Below the pieces are notes generated by a model that saw only the letters and a list, made by a program, of their open reading frames with translations, did no database searches and had not been told where the DNA came from. Of a stretch of DNA of 45,232 nt, positions 31,645 to 39,375 are shown in pieces. Position 1 is the stretch's first letter, and the number at the start of each line of letters is the position of its first letter. Origin of the DNA: DATHGT01 sp035317605 (GTDB lineage: Bacteria; Methylomirabilota; Methylomirabilia; Rokubacteriales; CSP1-6); NCBI GenBank assembly GCA_035317605.1, contig DATHGT010000216.1, forward strand, positions 1-45,232, written 5' to 3'. Made by a program: the position numbers and the translations under genes.

Positions 31645-33762
31645 TCACGGCCCGATGGAGAACGTGGTGGCGCCGCGGGCGATCTGCTGGAGGGTGCCGG
31701 ACTCCGTCAGGACGACGTGCCATCGGTAGGCGCCGGGATCGAGGGTCGCCGTCGGCATCTCGAACCGGCCCGTCGCGCGGGCCGGGAACGGAAGCTGCCG
31801 GCACCAGGGAATCCACGGCGCGCCGGTGAAGCGGAACAGCCGGTGGCCGTCGAAGAACCACACGCGGCCGTCCGGCCCCTGACCGACGAGGTACGCGTCG
31901 AACTGACCGGGACGGCCGGGGTTGCCCAGCTCGACGGTGAGGCGAACGGTGTCGTCGCGGCGGTAGGCGGCGCGGTCCGTCGCGATCGTGGCCGACCGCG
32001 CGTCGACGTGGAGGGGCGTCGACAGCACGGCGTCGACGTCGATCGGCTTCGCCTTCACGGCGACGGTCACGGGACGCTGGCCCTGGCCGGCGAACCACGT
32101 GACGGCTTCGCTGACGAGGTCGAGGGTCAGCGTGTAGTCACCCGGAGCCGCCGGCACCGCGACGGGCGCGACGAAGCGGGCGACGTCGCCGGACGGCACG
32201 TCGGCGGCGAGCGGAGCCCGTCCCTCCCCCGTGGTGACGCCGTTCCGCGACCAGCGCCACCCCAGGCGCACGGCGCCCCGGTCATCCGGCGCCCTCGCGA
32301 GCCACACCGCCGCTCCCGTGTTCTTCGCCCGGAAGGACAGGCCGAGCGTCTCGCCGACGAACGCCTCGGCGGCGATCGGCGCCGACTCGTACGACGCGGC
32401 CAGCCGCGTCGGCGAATCGGCGCTGGTCGGCCCTCGACTCGCTCCGGTCGGCAGGCCGCGGCCGATCGCGGTCGCGACCTCGCGCCCGTAGAAGACCAGC
32501 GGGCTCGCCGTCCATGACCACAACGCCGCGTCCCGACGATCGACGTCGACCAGCACGTCCCAGCGGGAGTCGTAGAAGAAGACGCCGAGCCCGTGGGCCG
32601 CGACCGACAGCAGGGCGAGCAGGACGAACACCGCCTTGAGGGCGCGGTGTCGATCGAGCAGAGCGGTCACGGGATAGAGGAAGAAGCAGAGGATCGGCGT
32701 GACGTCGGCCAGGAGCCGTGGTCCCCACGTGTGCCCGCCCCACCACCGGAACCACTGACCGACCACCCCGATCACCATCAACACGCCGAGGGCCAGCGGG
32801 GCGAGCAGGCCCGGCGCGCGTCGCACGCCGACGATCACGCCGGCGACGGCGAAGACGAGGACCGGCGAGTAGACGAAGAGGCCGCGAGCGGGGCTCGCCA
32901 GCACGCCCGCGAATCCCTCGATCGAGGGGGTGCGGCTGAAGAACGCCCAGGTCGGCGCGGTCGTGTTGCCGCCCGCCGCGATCGACCCGAAGCACCAGAC
33001 GTTGTAGAGGCCGAGCGCGGCCAGGGGCGGCAGCGCGAACGCGACGAGCCGGAACGCCCGGCGCGGGCGGGCATGGATCAGCCAGGCCAACACCGGCAGC
33101 GCGACGAAGACGTCGGTCGAGCGCATCACCGCCGCCGCGCTCGCGGCGAACGCGCCGTAGGCCAGCCAGCGCTCGTCGTTCCTCCCGCGCACGAGACAGA
33201 GCAGGAGCAGCGAGAGAAACAGCTGGCTCGGCCCGTGCTGCCACAGGGCCTGACTGCTCACGCTGAAGCTGCTGGTGCCGAACGCGTAGATCGCCGCGAT
33301 GCCGAGCGCCCACCGCCCTCCGACGAGATCGACGAGGGCCCAGAACACGCACAGCACCGACGACGCCACGATGAGGGCGGCGGCCAGCTTTTCCAGACGA
33401 GGAGCCCACGGATCGATGGGCACGCCGGCGAGGACCGGCCCCGCGTAGACGGGCAGCGCGATCGCCGCGGGGCCGGGCGAGTAGGCCGACCGGTAGTGGC
33501 CGGCGCGGTAGTGCAGGAAATACGGGACGCCGTCCAGGAGGGGGAACACCCGGCGCGCGTCGGCGTCGTGAAGGAAGGGAAACTCGTCGAGGTCGGCGTT
33601 GGCCTCGCGCAGCAGGCTGAACGGCAGATAGCGCGCCGGCAAGGTGTCGCCGGAGCCGATCGTGCGTCCGTTGGCGACGTAGACGAGGACGACGGAGAGA
33701 AAGAGCAGCCAGGGGACCACGCGCGGCGGCCGACCGACGGGGCGATCCAAGGCGCTCACCAC
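31645..33762 (-). CDS. Polytopic membrane protein with two C-terminal beta-rich domains (GT-C-like, function unassigned)
   Basis: This protein has 705 residues. About 10-12 hydrophobic segments fill residues 15-420. An early periplasmic loop carries TIGSGDTLPARYLPFSLL and a conserved-looking Asp (EANADLDEFPFL), as in GT-C enzymes that use lipid-linked sugars. Residues about 450-705 are soluble, with two Ig/beta-sandwich-like halves (FVGETLGLSFRAKNTGAAVW and YRRDDTVRLTVELGNPG). It may glycosylate or bind the surface polymer outside the cytoplasm, perhaps using the donor made by the GT2 at 26480. The start is GTG 33762 (or GTG 33759), with TATAAT 5 nt upstream. Confidence 0.65.
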   Translation of the reverse strand: MVSALDRPVGRPPRVVPWLLFLSVVLVYVANGRTIGSGDTLPARYLPFSLLREANADLDEFPFLHDADARRVFPLLDGVPYFLHYRAGHYRSAYSPGPAAIALPVYAGPVLAGVPIDPWAPRLEKLAAALIVASSVLCVFWALVDLVGGRWALGIAAIYAFGTSSFSVSSQALWQHGPSQLFLSLLLLCLVRGRNDERWLAYGAFAASAAAVMRSTDVFVALPVLAWLIHARPRRAFRLVAFALPPLAALGLYNVWCFGSIAAGGNTTAPTWAFFSRTPSIEGFAGVLASPARGLFVYSPVLVFAVAGVIVGVRRAPGLLAPLALGVLMVIGVVGQWFRWWGGHTWGPRLLADVTPILCFFLYPVTALLDRHRALKAVFVLLALLSVAAHGLGVFFYDSRWDVLVDVDRRDAALWSWTASPLVFYGREVATAIGRGLPTGASRGPTSADSPTRLAASYESAPIAAEAFVGETLGLSFRAKNTGAAVWLARAPDDRGAVRLGWRWSRNGVTTGEGRAPLAADVPSGDVARFVAPVAVPAAPGDYTLTLDLVSEAVTWFAGQGQRPVTVAVKAKPIDVDAVLSTPLHVDARSATIATDRAAYRRDDTVRLTVELGNPGRPGQFDAYLVGQGPDGRVWFFDGHRLFRFTGAPWIPWCRQLPFPARATGRFEMPTATLDPGAYRWHVVLTESGTLQQIARGATTFSIGP

Positions 33763-33767
33763 GCCGG

Positions 33768-33773
33768 ATTATA
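33768..33773 (-). promoter_or_regulatory. -10 TATAAT 5 nt before GTG 33762
   Basis: A perfect TATAAT reads leftward and ends 5 nt before the first and 8 nt before the second of two tandem GTG codons. No ribosome binding site is present; a leaderless mRNA is predicted. Confidence 0.6.
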
Positions 33774-33807
33774 GGGCCTGGGCGTGGCGCCTTCAGCGGG
33801 GACGTGG

Positions 33808-33837
33808 TTGTTCGGCCGAGACGGCCTGCGCTATAGT
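33808..33837 (+). promoter_or_regulatory. Sigma-70-like promoter for the coiled-coil methyltransferase operon
   Basis: TTGTTC (33808-33813), an 18-nt spacer and TATAGT (33832-33837) lie in the 127-bp divergent gap. The transcript would have a leader of about 50 nt with GGGAGG at 33882-33887, the ordinary layout with a Shine-Dalgarno sequence. Confidence 0.55.
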
Positions 33838-33895
33838 CACACGGGTTTCGTGGCCGGCGAGACATCGCTGGCCACCCGCCCGGGAGGACATGGTC

Positions 33896-35344
33896 GTGGC
33901 CAGACCTCAGGAAGTCGACGTCCAGCACGTCATGGAACGGATCCGCGAGGCCGTCCGGCGCCGACGGAACGTCGAACAGACGAGCGAGCCACTCTCCGTG
34001 GCCGAGAACGGGTCGAGGACTCCCGATTTCGGCCACCTGCAGTCCGTCGCCGATCTTCACAACGTGGTCCTCACCTCGCACCGGCGCCTGCTCGGCTCCG
34101 TCGTCCTGGCCGTCAAGCGGGCGCTGCTCAAGCTTCTGACGCCGATCCTCGATCAGCAAGCGGCCTACAACGTCGCCGCCGTGCGGGCGATGGCCGATAC
34201 CGACAATCGGGTGCACGCGATGGAATGGCGGCATGACCAGGCCCTCGCGCAGGCGCTCGCGATGACCCAGGAGCAGCTCGAGGCGAGCCTGTCCGATCTG
34301 CGCGCTCAGTTCCAGGACGAGATGACTCGCGTGCGCGGCGACGTGTTCGTTCGGATCGTCGAGGACGTCTCCGCCCGTCACGCGGTGCTTCGCCAGGAAC
34401 TCCTGGCCGAGGTCGCCGCCCTCCGCGCCGCCCTCCGCGGAGAGCTCGCGGCCCTCGGGGGAGCCCTGGAGTCGGCGCGACACGTCGACGCGCAGCTGGC
34501 CGAGCAGCTCTCGGCGTCGGAGCGGCGATGGCGCCGCCTCGTCCACGCGTTGCAGGGCGGCGCCCTGCCCGGACCGCCACCGGCCGCGACGGCTCCGGCC
34601 GAGACGCCGGCGCTCCTGCCGACCGAACTGGCGCCCGCGTTCGAATACGCGGGATTCGAGGAGCGCTTTCGCGGGACCGAGGCGGACATCAAGGAGCGTC
34701 AGCGGATCTATCTTCCGTTCTTCGAGGGCGCCTCCAGCGTCGTCGATCTCGGCTGCGGCCGCGGGGAATTTCTCGAGCTGCTGCGCGAGCATGGCCTCGC
34801 GGCTCAGGGCGTGGACCTCGATCTCGACATGGCGCTCCTGTGCCGGGACAAGGGCCTGAACGTGGTCAGGGAAGACGCCTTCGTCCAGCTGGCGGCGCGC
34901 GCCGATGACTCGATCGGGGGAATCTTCAGCGCCCAGTTCATCGAGCATCTGCCGGCCGACCGCATCGTCGAGCTGGTGAGGCTCAGTTACCGGAAGCTCG
35001 CGCCGGGCGGCTGCCTGGTGCTGGAGACTCCGAATCCCGCGTGCCTGTGGGTGTTCGCCGACAGCTTCTACCGCGATTTTTCCCACGTCCACCCCGTGCA
35101 CTCGGACACCATGAAATTTCTCCTCGAGACGACGGGTTTTCACCAGGTCGAGGTCAAGACCCTGGCGCCGGTCGATCCGGCGATGCGAGTCCCGCCGCTC
35201 CCGGGTCACGACCCGGCGGTGCAATCCTTCAACCAGGGGATCGAGCGATTGAACGCGCTGCTGTTCGGCTTCCAGGACTATGCGGTCATCGGGCGAAAGG
35301 GCTGGGCGAGCGCGGGTCGGGCCGCCCCCGGACCCGGCGCCTAG
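33896..35344 (+). CDS. Methyltransferase with long N-terminal helical region
   Basis: This protein of about 482 residues has an N-terminal segment (1-90) with MERIREAVRRRR and LHNVVLTSHRRLLGSVVLAVKRAL. A helical, Glu/Ala/Leu-rich region covers about 100-220. A Pro-rich linker (GPPPAATAPAETPALLP) precedes the class I methyltransferase domain (about 265-420) with VVDLGCGRGEFLELL and FSAQFIEHL. This architecture recurs in O-antigen loci beside ABC exporters. GTG 33896 is preferred because GGGAGG lies 8 nt upstream; ATG 33890 would be only 2 nt away. It heads a rightward operon of five genes, the last ending at 41587. Confidence 0.85.
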   Translation: MARPQEVDVQHVMERIREAVRRRRNVEQTSEPLSVAENGSRTPDFGHLQSVADLHNVVLTSHRRLLGSVVLAVKRALLKLLTPILDQQAAYNVAAVRAMADTDNRVHAMEWRHDQALAQALAMTQEQLEASLSDLRAQFQDEMTRVRGDVFVRIVEDVSARHAVLRQELLAEVAALRAALRGELAALGGALESARHVDAQLAEQLSASERRWRRLVHALQGGALPGPPPAATAPAETPALLPTELAPAFEYAGFEERFRGTEADIKERQRIYLPFFEGASSVVDLGCGRGEFLELLREHGLAAQGVDLDLDMALLCRDKGLNVVREDAFVQLAARADDSIGGIFSAQFIEHLPADRIVELVRLSYRKLAPGGCLVLETPNPACLWVFADSFYRDFSHVHPVHSDTMKFLLETTGFHQVEVKTLAPVDPAMRVPPLPGHDPAVQSFNQGIERLNALLFGFQDYAVIGRKGWASAGRAAPGPGA

Positions 35345-35358
35345 GAACCGACCGCTCG

Positions 35359-36390
35359 TTGGCACCGACGTCCCCGTCCATCGCGATCTGTGCGTTCCAA
35401 ACCCTGTTCACGACGGGCGGGGCCGAGCTCCATGTCAACGCGCTCGAGCGCGAGCTGAGGGAGCGGGGGTACACGGTCGAGGTCGTTCGCGTCCCGTTCA
35501 GCTGGGCCAAGCCGGACCTCCTCCAGCAAGCCCTGGTGTGGCGCATGATCAGCGTCGAGGCCGATCTCGTCATCGCGACCAATTTTCCCTCCTACTTCGT
35601 CAAGCACGACAACAAGATCATCTGGCTGAACCACCAGCATCGACAGCTCTACGAGCTCTACGGGACGGCGTTCAGCGCGTTCGGCAGCGAGCCCGGCGAC
35701 GCCGAGATCCGGCGGATCGTGACCGGGGCCGACTCCCGCGTCATCCGCGAGGCCCGGCGGGTCTTCGCCACGTCGCAGAACGTCGCCGAGCGTGTCCGAC
35801 GACACAACGGCGTGGTCGCAGAGTGCCTGTACCATCCGCCGCCGCTCTTCCGGTCGCTGCACTGCCGGGAGTACGGCGACTTCATCCTGATGCCCACGCG
35901 GCTCGAAGCCCACAAGCGTCCCGAGCTGTTCGTCGAGGCATTCCGGCGGAGCGGTTCGAAGATCAAGGGCGTGCTGGCCGGTCGTGGCCCGCTGGAGGAC
36001 GATCTGCGGCGGCGGGTCAAGGACTACGGTCTCGAGAATCGCATCCACTTCGCGGGCTTCGTCGACGAGCCCACGCTGCTCGATCTCTACGCCGAATGCC
36101 GCGCGGTGATGTACGCGCCCTTCGACGAGGACTACGGTTACGTGACCCTGGAAGCCTTTTCCGCCAAGAAGCCGGTCATCACGACGCCCGACTCCGGAGG
36201 GGTGCTGGAATTCGTGGACGACGGGACGACCGGGCTGATCGTCGAAAGCACGGCCGACGCCCTCGCCGGAGCGATCGATCGCCTGGCCGAGTCGACGGCG
36301 CTGTGCCGGCGACTGGGTGACGCCGGACACGCACGCATCAGGAGCATTTCCTGGGACGATGTGGTCAGACGGTTGGTCGGCGAAGCGTAG
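35359..36390 (+). CDS. GT4 family glycosyltransferase
   Basis: This 343-residue GT-B enzyme starts at TTG 35359 (no ATG/GTG fits); AGGA of the preceding stop region lies 12 nt upstream. The N-terminus IAICAFQTLFTTGGAELHVN contains the glycine donor loop, and the C-terminal half has ILMPTRLEAHKRPEL, VLAGRGPLEDDL and MYAPFDEDYGYVTLEAFSAKKPVITT. The ED/E pair replaces the usual EGFGL loop. It is GT4-like by architecture; the sugar is unknown. It follows the methyltransferase by 14 nt in the same operon. Confidence 0.85.
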   Translation: MAPTSPSIAICAFQTLFTTGGAELHVNALERELRERGYTVEVVRVPFSWAKPDLLQQALVWRMISVEADLVIATNFPSYFVKHDNKIIWLNHQHRQLYELYGTAFSAFGSEPGDAEIRRIVTGADSRVIREARRVFATSQNVAERVRRHNGVVAECLYHPPPLFRSLHCREYGDFILMPTRLEAHKRPELFVEAFRRSGSKIKGVLAGRGPLEDDLRRRVKDYGLENRIHFAGFVDEPTLLDLYAECRAVMYAPFDEDYGYVTLEAFSAKKPVITTPDSGGVLEFVDDGTTGLIVESTADALAGAIDRLAESTALCRRLGDAGHARIRSISWDDVVRRLVGEA

Positions 36391-36409
36391 CTTCCCGGCG
36401 CCATCCGCG

Positions 36410-37678
36410 ATGAGCGACGAGCGCTCCTCGAGCGCGCCACGGCGAGTGACGGCGCTCAGCTTCTTTCCCGCGTTCGTGCCGCCGACGAGCGGGGGCGAGC
36501 TGCGGTGCTACCACCTCTACAAGAACCTCGGCCGCTACTACCGGATCGACCTGGTGACCCCGACGAGTCCCTTCGGTCCCCCGGAGACCGTCCCGCTCGC
36601 GGACAACGTGACCGAGCACCGCATTCCCAAGACGTGGCGTCACGCGTTCCTGCAGCGCTGGTTCGACCGCATCGGCGGCTTCCGCGAATGCTCCGCGGTG
36701 GTGGTGTCGCTCGCCTCCTATGGCGAGCGGGACTACAAGGCCGTGGTGAAGGAGCTGTGCGCGGCGTCGGACATCGTCGTTCACGAGTTCCCGTTCTTGT
36801 TCCGGCACGCGCGCAAGCGCCGGGGGCAGCTCCTGATCTACGACGCGCACAACGTGGAGTTCGACCTCCAGCGGAGCATGCTCGGGGGACCACTGGGCGC
36901 GCTGCTGTCCCGCTACGCCCGGTGGCTCGAATCGCTGGCCTGCACGGAAAGCGACGTGGTCTTCGCCACCTCGTCAGACGATCGGCGGCGGCTGATCGAG
37001 CTGTATCGCGTCGCGCCCGACAAGGTGTTCGTGGCCCCCAACGGCGTCGACGTGAGCGCGGTGACCCCGGTGTCGCCGGCGGAACGCGCGGACGCGCGGC
37101 GACGGCTCGACCTCGACCGAGAGACCGTCCTGCTGTTCGTGGGCAGCTTTCATCCCCCGAACATCGAGGCCGTCGAGTGTCTCGTCTCCACGCTCGCCCC
37201 GCGCTCGCCGGACATGCTCTTCGTGATCGCGGGCAGCGTGGCGGCGGCCCTCGAGTCCTCCCGACTCCCCGAGAACGTGGTCTGTCTGGGCCGCGTGTCC
37301 GACGAAGCCAAGACGCTCCTGCTGCGCGCCGCCGACGTCGCCCTCAACCCCATGTTCTCGGGCTCGGGGACCAATCTCAAAATGCTCGAGTATCTCGCCG
37401 CGGGCGTGCCGGTGGTGACGACCCCCACGGGTGCGCGGGGGCTCGACCTGGTCAGCGGCGAACACGCGATCGTGTGTCCCATCGAGCAGTTTCCCGAGCA
37501 CGTCGCCCGCGTGTTGGGCGACGACGATCTGCGGGCGACGCTGCGGGCGCGGGGGCGACGGTTGGTGGAGCAGCACTACGACTGGCCGAGGATCGTCGAG
37601 GCCATGCACGCGGTGATCGAGTCCGCGCTGGCCGACGCAGACCGCGCTCGCCACCGGCCGCGGAGGGCTGTGCGCTGA
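36410..37678 (+). CDS. GT4 family glycosyltransferase
   Basis: This 422-residue GT-B enzyme has FFPAFVPPTSGGELRCYHLY at the N-terminus, YDAHNVEFDLQRSM, VFVAPNGVDV, FVGSFHPPNIEAVECL and NPMFSGSGTNLKMLEYLAAGVPVV. The glutamate pair of classical GT4 is replaced by SGSGTNLKMLEYL, as in one large GT4 subgroup. It is a clear paralogue of the GT4 half of the protein at 39359. ATG 36410 is preferred; upstream in-frame codons belong to the previous gene's region. Its stop overlaps the next gene's start (CTGA). Confidence 0.88.
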   Translation: MSDERSSSAPRRVTALSFFPAFVPPTSGGELRCYHLYKNLGRYYRIDLVTPTSPFGPPETVPLADNVTEHRIPKTWRHAFLQRWFDRIGGFRECSAVVVSLASYGERDYKAVVKELCAASDIVVHEFPFLFRHARKRRGQLLIYDAHNVEFDLQRSMLGGPLGALLSRYARWLESLACTESDVVFATSSDDRRRLIELYRVAPDKVFVAPNGVDVSAVTPVSPAERADARRRLDLDRETVLLFVGSFHPPNIEAVECLVSTLAPRSPDMLFVIAGSVAAALESSRLPENVVCLGRVSDEAKTLLLRAADVALNPMFSGSGTNLKMLEYLAAGVPVVTTPTGARGLDLVSGEHAIVCPIEQFPEHVARVLGDDDLRATLRARGRRLVEQHYDWPRIVEAMHAVIESALADADRARHRPRRAVR

Positions 37679-39375
37679 AAGCGCTCCACCTGACCTATCG
37701 ATTCGGCCGCGACGTCGTGGGGGGCGCCGAGCACTACATGGACCGGCTGTCGCGGGCGCTGGCCGGCGCCGGCGTCGACGTCGATCTCTGGACCACGCGG
37801 ACGAAGAGCCTCGCGCCCATCGCCCGCTTCGGCGTGCGCTGGGACAACGCGCGGCCTCCGCACGGAGAGCGGCTCGACGGCGTCGACGTCCGCCGCTACA
37901 CGACGTTCAACCTGCCGGCACCGCTCGTGCGCTTCTTCGACCGCCTGTTGACCGCGCGCTGGCGCCGCGAGGAGCGTGTCGCCGCTCCCGTTCACGGCGC
38001 GGCCTATCTCGGCGCCGGCTGGTATCCCGTCGAGACCCACGGCGCGCGGAACATGCGGTGGACCGAGCAGCGGGCGGAGCTGGCGATTCACGACCGCGCG
38101 GTCTCCGAGATCTTCTTCGAGGCGATGTGCCCGGTGGCGATGGAAGGGCGGCTCGAGGCGAACGGGCGCACGCTCGGCAGCTTCCGGACGTCGGAGGACT
38201 GGCGACGGTATGCCTTCGAGTGGGACGGCAGCGAGGTGTCGACCGCCCGGATCGTGCTCGAGCGTTCGTGGCGGCCCGCGTCGGACCCGCGCCGGCTCGG
38301 GATCGCGGTCCGGAGTCTCGGCTACACCAGCGACGGGCAGGTGAAGTCGATCGACCTGGACCACGACGCTCTGCGGATTCTCAAGGGGCAGCGCGAGCCC
38401 TGGATCGCCCACCTGACCGCCCGGGCGCGGGCGCGGCCATGGCTCTTCGAAACGCTCTTCTTCTTCCTGCGCGCCCCGCTCGCCCCGGGCCTGCTGTGGG
38501 ACCTGGCCACGCGCGTGAAGCGATACGACGTCGTACTGGCCCAGATGACGCCCTACAGCACGTTGAACTACGCGGTCGCGTTCGGCGCGCGGAGCCGCGT
38601 GCCCGTCGTCCTCCTGCCGCACTTCCACACCGACGACGATTTCTATCACCTGCGCCATTACTACCGCGCGTTCCGGCGCGCGGCCGCCGTCCTCGCCTTC
38701 TCGCCGTCCCAGAAGGCGTTCTTCGAAGGCCTGGGCGCGCGGGCGGAGGTGATCGGCGGAGGAGGCGTCGATCCCGCGGAGTTCGAGGGCGGGCAGGAGT
38801 CGGCGGACGCGTTCCGGCAGCGGTTCGGAATCGAGAAGATTCCACTGATCCTCTTCGTCGGACGGAAGGCCGCCTCCAAGCGCTACGATCTGCTGGTCCA
38901 GGCCGTGGATTTCCTGAACTCGCACCTCGCGTGCAAGCTCGTCGTCGTCGGCCCCGACGAGGACGGCCAGCCGATCGCGTCGGCGAACGTCGTCTACCTC
39001 GGCCCGCAGGAGCGCGGGGTGATCGTCGAGGCCTATCGGGCGGCCGACGTCTTCGCGATGATGTCCGAGTCCGAGAGCTTCGGCATGGTCTTCCTCGAGG
39101 CCTGGATGGCCAAGAAACCGGTCATCGGCAACCGCGCGTGCAGCGCGGTGGCCGACCTGATCGCCGACGGCGAGGACGGGTTCCTGTGTCGCGACGCGCT
39201 GGAGTGCGCGGAGCGGATCGCCGAGATCATCCTCGACCCGGCTCTGGGACGACGACTCGGCGAGCGCGGATACGACAAGGCGATGCGCGACTACACCTGG
39301 GACGCCATCGGCGCCAAGGTGGCGGCGATCTACACACGCGTGGCGGCGGAGGCCCGACATGATCGACGACGATGA
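37675..39375 (+). CDS. GT4 glycosyltransferase with inserted beta-sandwich domain; CTG start
   Basis: This 566-residue GT-B enzyme has an N-terminal domain (1-105) with LTYRFGRDVVGGAEHYMDRL. An inserted beta-rich domain (about 106-232) contains GWYPVETHGARNMRWTEQ and RRLGIAVRSLG. The Rossmann halves resume with VVLAQMTPYSTLNYAV, SPSQKAFFEGLGA, FVGRKAASKRYDLLV and MSESESFGMVFLEAWMAKKPVI. No ATG, GTG or TTG lies near the conserved N-terminus. CTG 37675 overlaps the previous stop as CTGA and sits 7 nt after GGAGGG, so it is the likely start. The insert resembles the tails of the transferases at 22931 and 25279. Confidence 0.87.
   Translation: MKALHLTYRFGRDVVGGAEHYMDRLSRALAGAGVDVDLWTTRTKSLAPIARFGVRWDNARPPHGERLDGVDVRRYTTFNLPAPLVRFFDRLLTARWRREERVAAPVHGAAYLGAGWYPVETHGARNMRWTEQRAELAIHDRAVSEIFFEAMCPVAMEGRLEANGRTLGSFRTSEDWRRYAFEWDGSEVSTARIVLERSWRPASDPRRLGIAVRSLGYTSDGQVKSIDLDHDALRILKGQREPWIAHLTARARARPWLFETLFFFLRAPLAPGLLWDLATRVKRYDVVLAQMTPYSTLNYAVAFGARSRVPVVLLPHFHTDDDFYHLRHYYRAFRRAAAVLAFSPSQKAFFEGLGARAEVIGGGGVDPAEFEGGQESADAFRQRFGIEKIPLILFVGRKAASKRYDLLVQAVDFLNSHLACKLVVVGPDEDGQPIASANVVYLGPQERGVIVEAYRAADVFAMMSESESFGMVFLEAWMAKKPVIGNRACSAVADLIADGEDGFLCRDALECAERIAEIILDPALGRRLGERGYDKAMRDYTWDAIGAKVAAIYTRVAAEARHDRRR

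Noticed and set aside
32282..35365. Leftward open frame of about 1,030 codons spanning the membrane protein and methyltransferase
   Set aside because: It reads antisense to one real gene and out of frame through another, with no recognisable motif.
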